Positions 47,207-57,537 are shown, counted from the first letter of the stretch. The stretch is 64,000 bases of DNA from Hydractinia symbiolongicarpus (GCF_029227915.1 NC_079886.1:20558501-20622500), one strand, 5' to 3'. The notes: generated from the sequence alone by a model not told the origin. Translations and numbers: made by a program.

Positions 47207-48025
47207 ATGAGTAACAACATATTTGAAAAAACACTTGATCGAAACGCAGAATTAAAAACGATGTTCGGAAATAAATGCAAACAAACGAGTGTGAGAGTTA
47301 GCCATGTCCCATCTACGATTAATCAGAATGAGGACTTGTATGTTTATGTTTCCAATATGGAGCAGAATGATGTCATCTTTCCCGTACTAAATGTAGAATC
47401 GTACTAAATGATAAAAAAATTCGAAGTATCAACGACTACAGGTTCCTATAGGTACCTGTGGCTATCGAAATTTGAACGTGAAAATAACTTGATTGAAGAG
47501 GGGATTAATCCAAATGATGGTACTCTCCGCGTCCCACAAGTGAAAGCAAGCGATTATTCAGGTAATATCGAAGAAAAAGCGATTGCTGCAGCCTATGGAA
47601 ATACGTTCTGCATTACTCTTGGAAAAATGTTTGAACTAACCAGAGACCTGCCCTTTTACCAGCCTGGTCTACACGACAGGCTTCAATTTGTTCTCCATTT
47701 TTCATCGTATGCAAATGTGATCAAGGATGTAGGTACAGCAGCTTCAGGATCTACTGCGGCAAAAGCGACAGATGCTACTTACAAGATCATCAATATTGCG
47801 CTACAGTTTGAAAAGGTCAATCATGAGGGTTTTGCAAGTGCAATGGTATCACGGTACAGCCTCCTGGCACTACCCTTGAAGAGAATACTTCGATGCAAAG
47901 ATATTACAATGAAAAAAGAGGATACCAACTATAACCTCAAATATGTCGTAGCAATAGGCGTTGGCTGCATAACCAATGTACGTCTCTTTTACGTGGAAAT
48001 TAACTTTCCTCAGCCAGTTGTTTAA
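47207..48025 (+). pseudogene. Major-capsid-like protein, in-frame stop and truncated
   Basis: Plus strand, one phase interrupted by TAA at 47405-47407. The first part has SVRVSHVPSTINQNEDLYVY. The second has YRYLWLSKFERENNLI, DLPFYQPGLHDRLQFVLHF and INIALQFEKVNHEGFASAM, then LPLKRILRCKD. These blocks follow the N-terminal half of the putative double-jelly-roll capsid family in animal Polinton-like elements (of the kind labelled 'F54H12.2-like'). The second half expected in that family is absent after 48025, and sequence between the two parts also seems lost. It would be structural, assembling the capsid. The copy is inactive. Confidence 0.55.
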
Positions 48026-48120
48026 TTCACCCAACCAAAAGATGTTCTGGGTTGTAGTAAATGCTGGTTAGTATTTTTTCATCTTTTTCTGTGACAATAG
48101 TGCATGTTTTTTGCTAACGC

Positions 48121-48266
48121 TTACAAATATTTATACGCAGCAAGCCATAGAAAAGCTAGGAATCCTACAAGGAAGAAAAGTTCAATTTTTTTTTACTCTG
48201 GGGAAGGTTCGTAATAATCCGAAAGCTTTGGATCCCTATCGAGTGTAGCAATGTAGTATTCTTGCC
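48121..48266 (-). pseudogene. Small single-pass membrane protein, copy 1
   Basis: The minus-strand frame reads EYYIATLDRDPKLSDYYEPS, then one stop (TAA at the start of an A-run), then IELFFLVGFLAFLWLAAYKY and the final stop at 48121. One hydrophobic helix sits at the C-terminus. A second copy lies at 48481-48625. It is too short for usual ORF calling. Small hydrophobic proteins of this layout accompany Polinton-type elements; the function is unknown. Confidence 0.45.
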
Positions 48267-48480
48267 TCTGCTAGCGAGACAACCAATGTACGATTTACTT
48301 CTTGGATAGTCCATTCTCCTCAACCAGTAGTTTGATGACTTTCCTTGCACTCCAAGATGTTCATGGTGATAGTAAATTCTGCTTAATTTTTTTCATTTTC
48401 TTCCGTAACGATATGTTGGTTTGACATGTTGTTTTATTATATATCAAAAAAAAAATTCTCCTAGCGCAGTGTGCGACTTA

Positions 48481-48625
48481 TTACAAATATTTATACGCTG
48501 CATATCCTAGAAGAGCTAGGGACCCTACAATGAAGGTGAGTTCATAATTTTTTTGCTCTTTGCAAGGTACATAGAAATTTGACAGCTTGGGGCTTTATCA
48601 ATTGTAGCAATGTAATATTCTCGCA
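48481..48625 (-). pseudogene. Small single-pass membrane protein, copy 2
   Basis: Paralogue of 48121-48266: EYYIATIDKAPSCQI at the start and, in a shifted frame, FIVGSLALLGYAAYKYL to the stop at 48481-48483. A frameshift lies between the two parts. Confidence 0.45.
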
Positions 48626-48629
48626 TCCC

Positions 48630-48785
48630 TTATTCAATGGCCTTCAAATCCTCCCCGGCTTGGCTCTTAAGCTTTCGTTGTTTATTACACCAGTCAATTT
48701 CTGCTTGTCTTTCGCGCACCCACTGTGCTTGGGCAGCTTGTAGCTGTTCAATGACTTTATCGTCGCGTCGTCTTTTCTTCGCCAT
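48630..48785 (-). CDS. Small basic helical protein, 51 aa
   Basis: The minus strand has ATG at 48785 and TAA at 48630-48632. MAKKRRRDDKVIEQLQAAQA is followed by QWVRERQAEIDWCNKQRK, a basic N-terminus and an amphipathic, probably coiled-coil helix. It overlaps the preceding small ORF by 29 bp, a compact arrangement typical of viral small-gene clusters. No family is recognised. Confidence 0.45.
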   Translation of the reverse strand: MAKKRRRDDKVIEQLQAAQAQWVRERQAEIDWCNKQRKLKSQAGEDLKAIE

Positions 48786-48861
48786 GTCCTGACGATAATT
48801 TGCTGAATAGAAAATTAGAGCCAGAAAAGCCTAATGCTGCCATAACTGCTATAGTTGCCAT
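48757..48861 (-). CDS. Small hydrophobic protein, 34 aa
   Basis: MATIAVMAALGFSGSNFLFS begins a 34-residue minus-strand frame with a hydrophobic Ala/Gly/Phe-rich N-terminal half and a charged tail. It lies 15 bp downstream of 48877-49035 and overlaps the next ORF. It could be a membrane-active virion peptide; this is inference. Confidence 0.35.
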   Translation of the reverse strand: MATIAVMAALGFSGSNFLFSKLSSGHGEEKTTRR

Positions 48862-48876
48862 GTTTGTTTATTCTAT

Positions 48877-49035
48877 TTATTTTTGGGAACAATTGAAGCC
48901 GAGATCCATCCCTTTTTGACTGCCTAGAAATTTCTTGCCCGCAAGGGCATATCCAAAGGTTAAACCAAGATCTAGCAAGGTCTCGTACAACATATCAATT
49001 ATTTCTTTTTCTTGTGGTGTTATGTTGGAACTCAT
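48877..49035 (-). CDS. Small protein, 52 aa
   Basis: Minus strand, ATG at 49033-49035, TAA at 48877. MSSNITPQEKEIIDMLYETL is followed by a weakly hydrophobic segment (LDLGLTFGYALAG) and a GlyLys-rich tail. It is immediately downstream of the polymerase relic and collinear with the two other small ORFs, which suggests a shared minus-strand transcript. Not recognised. Confidence 0.4.
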   Translation of the reverse strand: MSSNITPQEKEIIDMLYETLLDLGLTFGYALAGKKFLGSQKGMDLGFNCSQK

Positions 49036-49038
49036 TCA

Positions 49039-51776
49039 TTATATATGGTTTAACCCATGTGAAAAATGTCTATTTTGTGAGGTTGAACTTTTTTCCAAAG
49101 GCTCTGATGATTTGTTGTCAGGTTGCTGCTGCTGTTTTTGTTGCTTAAAAGATTTGTACCAAACACCGACTACCAGTTTTGCGATCCTTTCGGGTGTAAA
49201 ATAATGTACATTACTTACCCATTTAAAGTCATGGGTTGGTAAATCCTCGCAAATGGCCCAACTATAAAGGTTGTTAGCATCAAGGTATTGCCAATACGAC
49301 TTTTCTTCTTTATCATTATGTTGATCACCCATGCATTTGTTGTTGGCCTTGGCATAGGAATGAACAGCTTGCACAATGCCACCCCGAATGACCTTTTCAA
49401 ACATCAGTAGCATATCAGGATCAGTCAGGAGCTCCAGCCGGATTGCTGTATATTTAATGATGCCTTCCAAGCCAGTCCAAGGGCACTGTAAAAGTGCGCA
49501 GGATCTAGCTTATAATTTTTAAGACATATATCTCTAAAATTTTCAAAGATATTTGCTAGGAGTAGCACGTCAGTGGTTACATAGATATCATGGTAATCAC
49601 CTAGCGTAACTTGATCACCCTCTGGCATGATATATTTACATACCTTTTGAGCATATTTACACTCTATGCTAGATATGCCTTTCATATTAAGTTTACTATA
49701 AAATGCTTCCTTTGTAGCTGCGACTCTTCAAATCTTTGCCAAGCATCCATATATTCATAAGGGTACACCCCTTTCCGAAGCATCATTTGAAACATACCAT
49801 CCTTATCGAAGAATGGTGCCATTGAGGGTAAATTTGATTTTAATTCTTCTTTTATCAATTGCTTTAGAGTCGTCTCTTTACAGTTTTTGCAAAAAAATCT
49901 TGCAATATAATCATATCATATACTCATGCATTCTAAACACTCTTGTGCACAATTTTTACACTTAAATCGTAAGGTGATTTTTTGATCACCTTGTTTCCAT
50001 CTGAATTAGTAATTCCCGCGAGAGGTACGGGGACTTTCACGCTAAAGCTGATATACTATTCCTTATTTTCCGCGATACATCCAATCTCTTGAGTTTTGAA
50101 TTTTTTCCCAGCTCCCTAATGAACAAATGCGCGTCATAACCGCTCGGGTTGTGGATAATGGTTGGGATGTGATTAGGGATTGTGTGTTTCAGATTACAAT
50201 TATAGTGCGCCGCTCCTCGATAAAGACCTGTGTAATGACAATGATCTCGAACTTTTCGGTTTGATGGATCACCAAATGCTTTCATGCAAATGTGACATTG
50301 TGATGTGTCATTATGCATATTTTCTTTCTCTGCTGTGATTACCATAGGTTTCTGTGGTAACGTGTTATACAACCGCCTAGCCTCATTTTCCAAGTGATTT
50401 ACAAATTTCTCTACGCAATTCTTTTCACGGTATGTTGTCAATGGATCTGGTACATCATCATATGCAAATGTGATGTATGTGCAAAATCCACATGGAATAT
50501 GCTTATTCAGCTTTTTTGTTGTGTTTTTCAAGCACCATTCATGGAAATTTAAAGACTCTCAAAATCTGCATAAATAGCAAAAGGTACTTTGACTTGCATC
50601 CGACCATCGTTATATCGCAACCATTTTTCGCTCTCCTTTGGCATTGGAACCTTAACTGCCTTATGGTCTATACAGTATTTGTAGTTTTTGTCTCTAGATT
50701 CTACGCAATTTAAGGCCTGGAGACAATTTAGGCAGAAATGCATCGCTTCTGGTGCTTAGAGTTCTTGCTGCCTAACAACCTTGAGAGGCTTTTGATGATC
50801 TTCGCAAAATATTGATGCTGCTTTTTCCTGAGAGATATAAAACGTTGGCCGCAAGATTGGGGTTGTTTTTTCGAATTTTGTTATTTTATTGATGGCTAGC
50901 GGAAATTCCAAACCTCCCCAGATATATTGATCAGCAAAAGGTCGTAATTTAGATATCCTTTGTTGGTTTTTACCAATCTCTTCATGATGTAATGCTTCGA
51001 TGACGGCCCACTTAAAACATCCTCCATCGTTGTTTTTTGGGTTGATGACAGCCTTTTTTACACTGATCCAAGATGGTAGTTCAATATATGAGGATCCTCG
51101 TGTGAGCTGCAGTTTATGACAGTCGATATCCAGGTGCATGATTCGATCGATGGTAAACCCACTTTTTGCTAACGTTGAATTTTCCACATGTCTTTTGATT
51201 TCTGCAAACATATTATCCAGTAGCTCATTTACGTCATTACCTTGAAATACCTGCATGAGTTCGCTGTTAAAGGGCTTTTCAGTCCTTGCGTCTGCATATA
51301 GATGGTGTAAATCTTCCGCTCCCTCTATGTCTTCTGCATCAGGTTAAAAAGCAAGCTTTATTTTCTTTTCCACATGATCCACATAGACAGCTCCACTTTA
51401 GCAGATCCCATATCTTCCACTTGTTTCACAATCGAGTTTTCCACATGCGGTCTCACCATCGCTATATATCCATCAACATCAGCTTTTTCAATACCAGGTA
51501 TCCAAAACTTCTTGTGTAGCGCGAGTTTTTACTCTCGAGGTGTAAGATCAACCGCTTCTTCATACACGTCCCGGACGTCTTCGACTTGGTCTCCCTGCGC
51601 CTAAGATTCAATTTCATCATGCAGCGTTGAAATAATTCGGTTTTTTATTCCCTCCTTTATCTTGTTATAATAATCAGTAACAGTATCTCGCACGCTCTGC
51701 AGTCGATCGGCAAGAGCACCGCGGTTGCTGCTACTGGTGCTGATACAGTGTTGTATAATTGTGTCATTGCATTTCT
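49039..51776 (-). pseudogene. Protein-primed family B DNA polymerase, broken and truncated
   Basis: Minus-strand fragments follow the order of pPolB from Polinton/adintovirus-like elements. N-terminal helices occupy 51776-51380; LTRGSSYIELPSWI and KKAVINPKNNDGGCFKWAVI are in 51256-50756. FCLNCLQAL with FAIYADFESL (exonuclease motif, D-x-E) is in 50743-50549, and CHICMKAF with RDHCHYTGLYRGAAHYNC and SGYDAHLFIREL in 50531-50037. CKNCAQECLECM and KGVYPYEYMDAW follow, then DYHDIYVTTDVLLLA in 49685-49425. YLDANNLYSWAI (polymerase motif A region) and DFKWVSNVHYF are in 49470-49039. The frame then runs into unrelated Gln-rich sequence, so the palm motifs NSxYG and DTDS are missing. Stops and about eight frame changes separate the pieces. 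It would have replicated the element's DNA from a terminal protein; this copy cannot. Confidence 0.85.
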
Positions 51777-51805
51777 TACGATGGCTCTGAGGGGTCACAC
51801 TTCTG
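51771..51805. repeat. Element 1 left target duplication and TIR
   Basis: ATTTCT (51771-51776) followed by the 29-bp inverted repeat beginning TACGATGGCTCT. Confidence 0.92.
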
Positions 51806-51985
51806 TAAAGTATTTTTTTACTTCTGTTAACTTTTTTTTCACTTCTGCAATTTTTTTTTCACTTCTGCAATTTTTTTTTTTCACTTCTGCAATTTTTTTT
51901 TCACTTCTGCAATTTTTTTTTTCACTTCTGTAATTTTTTTTTTCACTTCTGCGATTTTTTTTTTCACTTCTGCAATTTTTTTAAT
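51800..51985. repeat. Element 1 left subterminal repeats
   Basis: Nine copies of ACTTCTG, mostly as ACTTCTGCAATTTTTTTTTC, spaced about 19-23 bp. They are in inverted orientation relative to the right-hand array and are probably transposase-binding sites (inference). Confidence 0.85.
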
Positions 51986-52048
51986 TTTCTAACTCACTTT
52001 TGGCGTTATTAATCAGTTGTCTAGTATCTCCTTATTCACTACACCGTC

Positions 52049-53228
52049 ATGGAAAGCGTGAAGGATGCTATTAAGGTTTATTTCAATCAAGGACTGACCT
52101 GGATATAAGGATAAGGTATACCTAGAGATACTAGAATTCCTTCGTATACATCATAACTATAAAACTAGTTTATCGACATTAAAAAGATGGTTTCGTCTTT
52201 ATGGTATGAGAAAAAGGCCCTTGGTAAGTATTAGAAATCAACACACAGATGTGATGCAGGCTGTGAAGGAGCAACTGGATGGTAGTGGAGCTGAGCTAGG
52301 CTATCGTCGCATTCATAGATGTTTAACGTCAAAAGGCATAATCTGCAGACGAGATGATGTTAGGCTAGCAATAAGGTATTTTGATCCAGAGGGAGTAAAT
52401 AGGAGAAAGAGACGGCGCCTCCGTCGAAGAGCATACCGAGCTCGAGGCCCAAATTATGTCTGGCACATTGATGGCCACGATAAGCTTAAGCCGTATGGTT
52501 TTAGCATTCATGGATGTATTGACGGCTTTTCACGCAAAATAATTTGGCTTAAATTAGGGACCACTAATAAACTGCCTGAAGTTATCGCTGGATATTATTT
52601 AGATGCCGTTTGAAATTTGAAAGGACTTCCTTTGACATTTAAAGCAGATGATGGAACTGAACATGCACTCATCGAGCCCGTTCTCGTTTACTTGAGATCA
52701 CTCTCAGGCGCAGACGCTGAGGAATCTTTCAGTATAACAACATCGCCACAGAACCAGAGAATTGAGTCATTTTGGGCCATGTTACAACGGGATCGTATTG
52801 GGTGGTGGCGGCATTTTTTCCGGGATTTAGCTGACTCAGACACGCTTTTTACTTCCGATCCAGTTATATTGGACTGTATTTAATATCGTTTTATGCCATT
52901 GATTCGAAGTGATTTAAATTCAATTGTTGAGGAATGGAACTCACATTTAATCTCAAAAAGCAATAATGGTGGACCAAGTGGTCGTCCCGATTCTATGTTT
53001 TTCCTTCCTCATTTGTTTGACGCAGAGGATTGTTTACAAAACGTGCATCCCCAGGAAGTTAATGAATTCCAATCGGTCACTGAAAATGAGCATTGTGATT
53101 TCTCGTACAAGTTTCAGGAGTTTGCAGAGCATTTTATGAATCGCGATGGTATCGCTCAACCACCAAATGCAGAGGAGGCACTACATTTGTATTTTTATCT
53201 TATTGAAAAGATTGATGAATTCTCATAA
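52049..53228 (+). pseudogene. Element 1 DDE transposase, disabled
   Basis: ATG at 52049 (MESVKDAIKVYFNQGLTW), then a frameshift near 52105. From 52206 it reads GYRRIHRCLTSKGIICRRDD (IS3-like helix-turn-helix/'GYRRI' segment), PNYVWHIDGHDKLKPYGFSI (first catalytic Asp), FKADDGTEHALIEP (second Asp) and SPQNQRIESFWA (Glu), followed by a C-terminal domain with SGRPDSMFFLPHLF. In-frame stops are TGA at 52611-52613 (homologous to Lys in element 2) and TAA at 52881-52883. All three catalytic residues are still encoded. It would insert and excise the element through an RNase H-fold active site. Confidence 0.88.
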
Positions 53229-53663
53229 TATACTTGAACAAAATATAAACATTTGTTGTTTTCTTATTGCTTTTTTTCCTTAAAAAGTTCATACAATAAG
53301 TAATTTTTCTAGTAAACCAAAATAAATGTGAGTCATATATATACAACAAACACTGCAATCGTAAAAACAAATAGATCTTAACAAAATAACAAATCCTTTT
53401 TTGGCAACATAACTATACTCCGTACCCATTTTTGTACTGATATTAGGACATAAAACAAATAGTAAACTGTAGTAAAGCTTAGTGAGTAATATATAAAGAA
53501 AAAAGGATGTCTACAGACCAACAAAAGAAGTTAAAAATAAAACAAAAGCATGCAAATAAACTGATTGGTATTTTCCTAATTACAAAAAATGTCACCATGG
53601 TCAGTTAAGCAAAAGTTTTAGTAAATGATCATATATTACCAAACATAACAAAGAAATATGAAC
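53229..53663. other. AT-rich spacer between convergent genes of element 1
   Basis: No ORF. It separates the 3' ends of the transposase and HECT-like genes and presumably holds both polyadenylation sites. Confidence 0.5.
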
Positions 53664-55697
53664 TCAGTCATTGTCTATTTCCCATGTTGATTTTTTCAAT
53701 ATACTTGTAAATTCCTCTCTAAGCTCACAAAAATTGTTGTAAGTTGATGGTAATTCCAACATAGGCCCACATGTATGTGCTATTGGCCTTCTGGAGAATT
53801 CAGTTACATCTTTTTTAAACATTATGTGCAGTGAATTGACTATTATCAGTTCTGAACCAGTAAGAAATTGCAATAGTCGCTTTAACTCCATATTTTCCAG
53901 TCCCCGTACAAATCTTTTAAAATACTGAAGTGCATCTCTTTCACTCTCGTTAGCAGGGTCCGAAACAATTAATGCCAAAAGCTTTTTTGCCGTTGGTTCT
54001 ACCTTTTCATACAAGGCAACAAGAGATTCCGAAGTTGATAGGTGTGTTAGTAGAGGGGCGAAATTAGTTCTCCAGCATGTTGCCATTATATGAGGTTTCT
54101 GGTATAGTTCTTGTCTTGCAAGCTCTATCACCACTTCCTTAACATTACTAGAAGTTACCAATGTACGACACTTAAACTGATCAAGAATGTCCATAAATTC
54201 TTCTGAGGTAAAAATATCAGATTTTTTAGAAGCAAGTGCTTCTTGAACAACTGTTCGTTCCATTTGAGATAAATACCTTAAAAACCCATCTATTAGATCA
54301 TCAGGATTATTCCCTTCCCCATACAAGCAGTAATGCATAAATGAACGACTGATAACTATTGGAAAGTATCCAGTGTCAATAAAACCTTTGACAAGAATTT
54401 TACCAATAGCCTCCCATTCTGATACATAGAGGTCATGTCTAACAAAGGGAACACGCTCATCAGCACCAACTAAATAGCTATCTGCAACGTCTTTCCAAAA
54501 CATTGAATATACATCTCTTGATACACCTGATCCTACACCATTTTCTGAGAGCCCATGGGAATCAATAACAGTGTAAGTGATCTTCTCATTCACCTTGATC
54601 TAGTAAATAATATAAATTTTACTTAATATCATTAGAAGTATACAAAACTTTTGGTGCCAAGAAAATTTGCCGGTTTGGACCAAAATCTGTCACTTAAATT
54701 CCCGTCATAATTAATATACAAACAGTAAAATTACCTCATCTTTGAAAGCTTTAATCAAGTCTTTTCTTATATTGTGTCTGTTAACTTTTACTTCTTTTTC
54801 TGCAGTTAAACATTCAGGTACATCTGTGGTAAATAGATTTAATCTGATCTGCCTTAATTCGGCAACTGATGGCAAATCAGGAATAGGATTTCCTTCAAAT
54901 GAACTATTTGGCATTTCGTTGTCAAAACAATCGTTTAGTTCTGTAGCTGTTGTCAAGTTCAGTTCTAATGCAGTCTTTTCCTTGTCCTTTTCAAGACTTT
55001 CCAAGTACTCTTGATTTTGTAAGCAGATGAAGCATTCACTTCCAGTGTAGGTACAGTGGCAGGTATGGCACAATTTTCGTTTGGGTGTACTTTCAACATT
55101 CATTGACTCATTAAATTCATTAAAATTGTTGAAAACTGCAGGTAAATTGTCCTCACTTAAATCTACATATGTTGACCTTAAGACAAAGAATGTTTTAGAA
55201 ATAACAAGGCCTTTTTTCTTAAGGTATTCCCACATGTCTTCATCTTCATCAATATTTTGACCTGTGATTGCTACAAGATCAATTGTGCATTCAGCAACGT
55301 TTTCTGAAAAATTGTTACAGTTGTTATCATCAAAGTAAAAGTTTTTAGCTAGTTCCTTTATTTCTTAGAATGATATAGGAGTTTCTTGTTCCACGTCAAC
55401 GAATCTTGGGCCTCCTCCATCTTTTAGCCTTACCACTTTGAATTTGTTAATTAGGTTATCATATCTCTTATACTTAAGTTGTAACTTTTTGTACTTTTTG
55501 GAGGGTCGAATAGAATATTGTGAACTTCCACTTTCAGATGACTTTGCTCGAATTTTGGATAACAGTTGTCCTAATCTTTGTTCTGTTTTTCGTGGACCCT
55601 TGTCTTTTTTGTCTTCTTTTCTTTCATTATTTGTATTTTCTGAATCCATAAATGATTTGATTTCTGTTCTAATGGTATTCTTTAAAATATTGTTCAT
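53664..55697 (-). pseudogene. Element 1 HECT-like protein, one stop, one intron
   Basis: Minus strand from ATG 55697. A basic, disordered N-terminus (KTEQRLGQLLSKIRAKSSES) is followed by KDGGGPRFVDVEQETPISF, a TAA at 55365-55367, and continued same-phase coding (EIKELAKNFYFDD...) into LVISKTFFVLRS, a ubiquitin-like segment. A CHTCHCTYTGSECFICLQN finger follows. A GT-AG intron (54734-54600, 135 bp, phase 0) joins AFKDE to IKVNEKITYTVID. The C-terminal region has GVGSGVSRDVYSMFWKD and ERVPFVRHDLYVSEW, and ends with RRPIAHTCGPMLELPSTYN, FCELREEFTSIL, matching a HECT C-lobe (HTC catalytic Cys, then LP-x-Y...L..EL). Relatives are often labelled 'G2/M phase-specific E3 ubiquitin ligase-like'. Transfer of ubiquitin is inferred, not shown. 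Confidence 0.72.
54600..54734 (-). other. Intron in element 1 HECT-like gene
   Basis: Minus strand: GAG|GTAATT donor (GT at 54734-54733) and TTTACTAG|ATC acceptor (AG at 54601-54600). Removing 135 bp joins the flanking frames without shift. Element 2's homologue is continuous at this point (EAFKTITVPQKIKF). Confidence 0.75.
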
Positions 55698-55968
55698 TGA
55701 TTTACACTAAAAATAAAAAATAATAATACAGTTTGCCCAAGGCACCAATTTTAGCACAGTTGAACGTTGTTTATGTTCACATTTTTATAAAAAGCCATCC
55801 CATTAGGTCCACACAAATAGCTAGCTAGCGTCTATATAACCTTTAACCTACCAAAAAATAACAAGCAACAAAAGATATTATAAAAAAAAATATTTTGACC
55901 AAAACATTGAGGACTAAAGTAAACTTTATTTTAATAACTACAATTTCTTCGGGCTGGGGCCTAGCTAA
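55698..55968. other. Element 1 interior left of element 2
   Basis: Probably promoter and 5' leader of the minus-strand HECT-like gene; no ORF. Contains TAGCTAGC (55820-55827) and runs to the CATATT target site of element 2. Confidence 0.45.
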
Positions 55969-56005
55969 CATATTTACGATGGCCCTCAGGTGTCACTTCA
56001 CTTCT
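55969..56005. repeat. Element 2 left target duplication and TIR
   Basis: CATATT (55969-55974) then the 31-bp inverted repeat (55975-56005). Confidence 0.94.
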
Positions 56006-56009
56006 TGGC

Positions 56010-56160
56010 TTTTTATTACTTCTCTTCTGCATTTTGTGAATTCCCTTCACCAGTTTTCTATTTCTCTTCTGCATTTTGTGAATTCCCTTCACCAGTTTTC
56101 TAATTCTCTTCAGCCTTTTAGTTCTTATTTTCACCGATTTTCTATTTCACTTCAGGGCTT
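56010..56160. repeat. Element 2 left subterminal repeats
   Basis: A 46-bp unit (TCTCTTCTGCATTTTGTGAA then TTCCCTTCACCAGTTTTCTA) is present twice in tandem, followed by degenerate versions (CTCTTCAGCC, TTTCACTTCAGGGC). Confidence 0.8.
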
Positions 56161-56325
56161 TTTTTGTATTTATCTACACCATATTTAAATATTTCCAGCG
56201 TTTTTTAATGTGTTAAATTTCAGTATATTTGTGTTCTCTTCAGTATATTTTTTTTGTGAAGAGAAATAAAAAAATTTTTGAAGGAAATAACGGAGAGACA
56301 TTTCACACGCAGCCTTGCTGTTGAT

Positions 56326-57537
56326 ATGGCATTGTCATTGCCAAGTTTACCTTGTATTAGTGATGATACTGGTAATCTTACTTTAGATGAATTAATATCC
56401 AAGTACTTTGAAAAGGGATTCACTTACTTAGAAATCAAAGAATTTATAAATACTCGGCATGGAAAAAAAGTTAGCTTATCTACAATTAAAAGGCACTTGA
56501 AAAAACTGAAGCTTTTTCGACGACCTTTGCTTAATCGACGAGTAGACGATGATATATTGCATAATGCAGTGAGAGATGAAATCGCTGGGAGCGGATCGAA
56601 CATCGGTTATAGGCGATTATGGGCTCATTTGCGGACTGAAGGTATTCTAGTTCGGCGAGAAGACGTAAGAAAAGCCGTTTTGAGCATTAACCCAGAAGGA
56701 GTGCTGCAAAGAAGAAGACGAAAATTACGAAGGAGGAAATATTGTAGTCCCGGACCAAACTACGTCTGGCATATAGATGGTCACGACAAACTTAAGCCGT
56801 ACGGATTTTGTATACACGGGTGCATAGACGGATTCTCCAGACGGATTATTTGGCTCGAAGTATCTTCGTCCAACAAAAAGCCTGAACTGATTGCGCAGTT
56901 TTATTTAGACGCCATCAAAAATTTAAAAGGTGTGCCGAAAAAGATCAAAGCTGATGATGGAACAGAACACTCGTTAATTCAACCAGTGCATATATTACTT
57001 CGGGACTTGATCGGTGACCAAAATGCTTTAACTTCGTTCTCTATCGTTCGATCACCACACAATCAACGTATCGAGGCTTATTGGTCCAAGTTACGTCAAG
57101 GAAGAATGGGTTGGTGGCAAGCATTCTTCAAAGATATGATCGACCTCGATATATTAGATCCAGCTGACCCTGTTCTAATCGATTGTCTTCGCTTCTGTTT
57201 TATTGGTATTTTACGCCGTGAATTGCGAGATATTAGTAATGAGTGGAACCAACATCTTATTTCAAAGAGCGTAAATGCAGGACCATCAGGTCGACCTGAT
57301 ACAATGTATTTTTTACCGCATCTTTACGAATGTGAAGATCACATCCAAAATATATCAAATGATGATGTAGATGAGTTCTCAATCGACGCTGATCAAATTC
57401 CACGCGATTTCTCCTCGGAATTTGAAGAATTCGCTCAAACAATTATGACCGATGAGGGACTTACTATCCCAGGAACTATAAGAGAAGGATTTGATTTGTA
57501 TTTGCGTCTGTTTGAGAAAATTGCCGAACATAGTTAG
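56326..57537 (+). CDS. Element 2 DDE transposase (IS3/rve type), intact
   Basis: ATG at 56326 gives 403 residues (the longer frame from 56278 would need TTG). The N-terminal helix-turn-helix region (LDELISKYFEKGFTYLEIKE) is followed by SLSTIKRHLKKLKLFRRP, then GYRRLWAHLRTEGILVRRED as in IS3-type OrfB proteins, and a basic RRRRKLRRRKY patch. The integrase core has WHIDGHDKLKPYGFCIHGCI (Asp), KADDGTEHSLIQP (Asp) and SPHNQRIEAYWSKLR (Glu). The C-terminal domain shows GPSGRPDTMYFLPHLYE. Catalysis would be cut-and-paste or copy-out at TACGAT ends with 6-bp duplication. No stops or frameshifts are present, so it may be functional. It converges with the HECT-like gene. Confidence 0.92.
   Translation: MALSLPSLPCISDDTGNLTLDELISKYFEKGFTYLEIKEFINTRHGKKVSLSTIKRHLKKLKLFRRPLLNRRVDDDILHNAVRDEIAGSGSNIGYRRLWAHLRTEGILVRREDVRKAVLSINPEGVLQRRRRKLRRRKYCSPGPNYVWHIDGHDKLKPYGFCIHGCIDGFSRRIIWLEVSSSNKKPELIAQFYLDAIKNLKGVPKKIKADDGTEHSLIQPVHILLRDLIGDQNALTSFSIVRSPHNQRIEAYWSKLRQGRMGWWQAFFKDMIDLDILDPADPVLIDCLRFCFIGILRRELRDISNEWNQHLISKSVNAGPSGRPDTMYFLPHLYECEDHIQNISNDDVDEFSIDADQIPRDFSSEFEEFAQTIMTDEGLTIPGTIREGFDLYLRLFEKIAEHS

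Larger units (their letters stand above)
47970..48640. repeat. Diverged tandem duplication, ~320 bp
   Basis: Two units, about 47970-48300 and 48280-48640, share ACCAATGTACG, CC(T/A)CA(G/A)CCAGT(T/A)GTTT, AAGATGTTC, GTAGTAAAT/GATAGTAAAT and TTACAAATATTTATACGC in the same order. Each unit ends with a short minus-strand membrane-protein reading frame. The duplication involves the end of the capsid-like gene. Confidence 0.7.
44380..51776. mobile_element. Decayed Polinton/Maverick- or adintovirus-like element
   Basis: A cluster of virus-like genes on both strands: HNH nuclease, capsid-like protein, coiled-coil/membrane protein, several small hydrophobic proteins and a protein-primed family B DNA polymerase. 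Most genes carry stops or frameshifts. No terminal inverted repeats were identified, so the true ends are unknown. The polymerase N-terminus resumes at 61880-61943, beyond the inserted transposons, so the element extends at least to there. No retroviral-type integrase or packaging ATPase was recognised; both may have been lost or lie outside. Confidence 0.75.

Noticed and set aside
51748-51933. 61-codon ORF rich in Phe/Ser
   Set aside because: Starts outside the transposon and runs through its left TIR and T-rich subterminal repeats.
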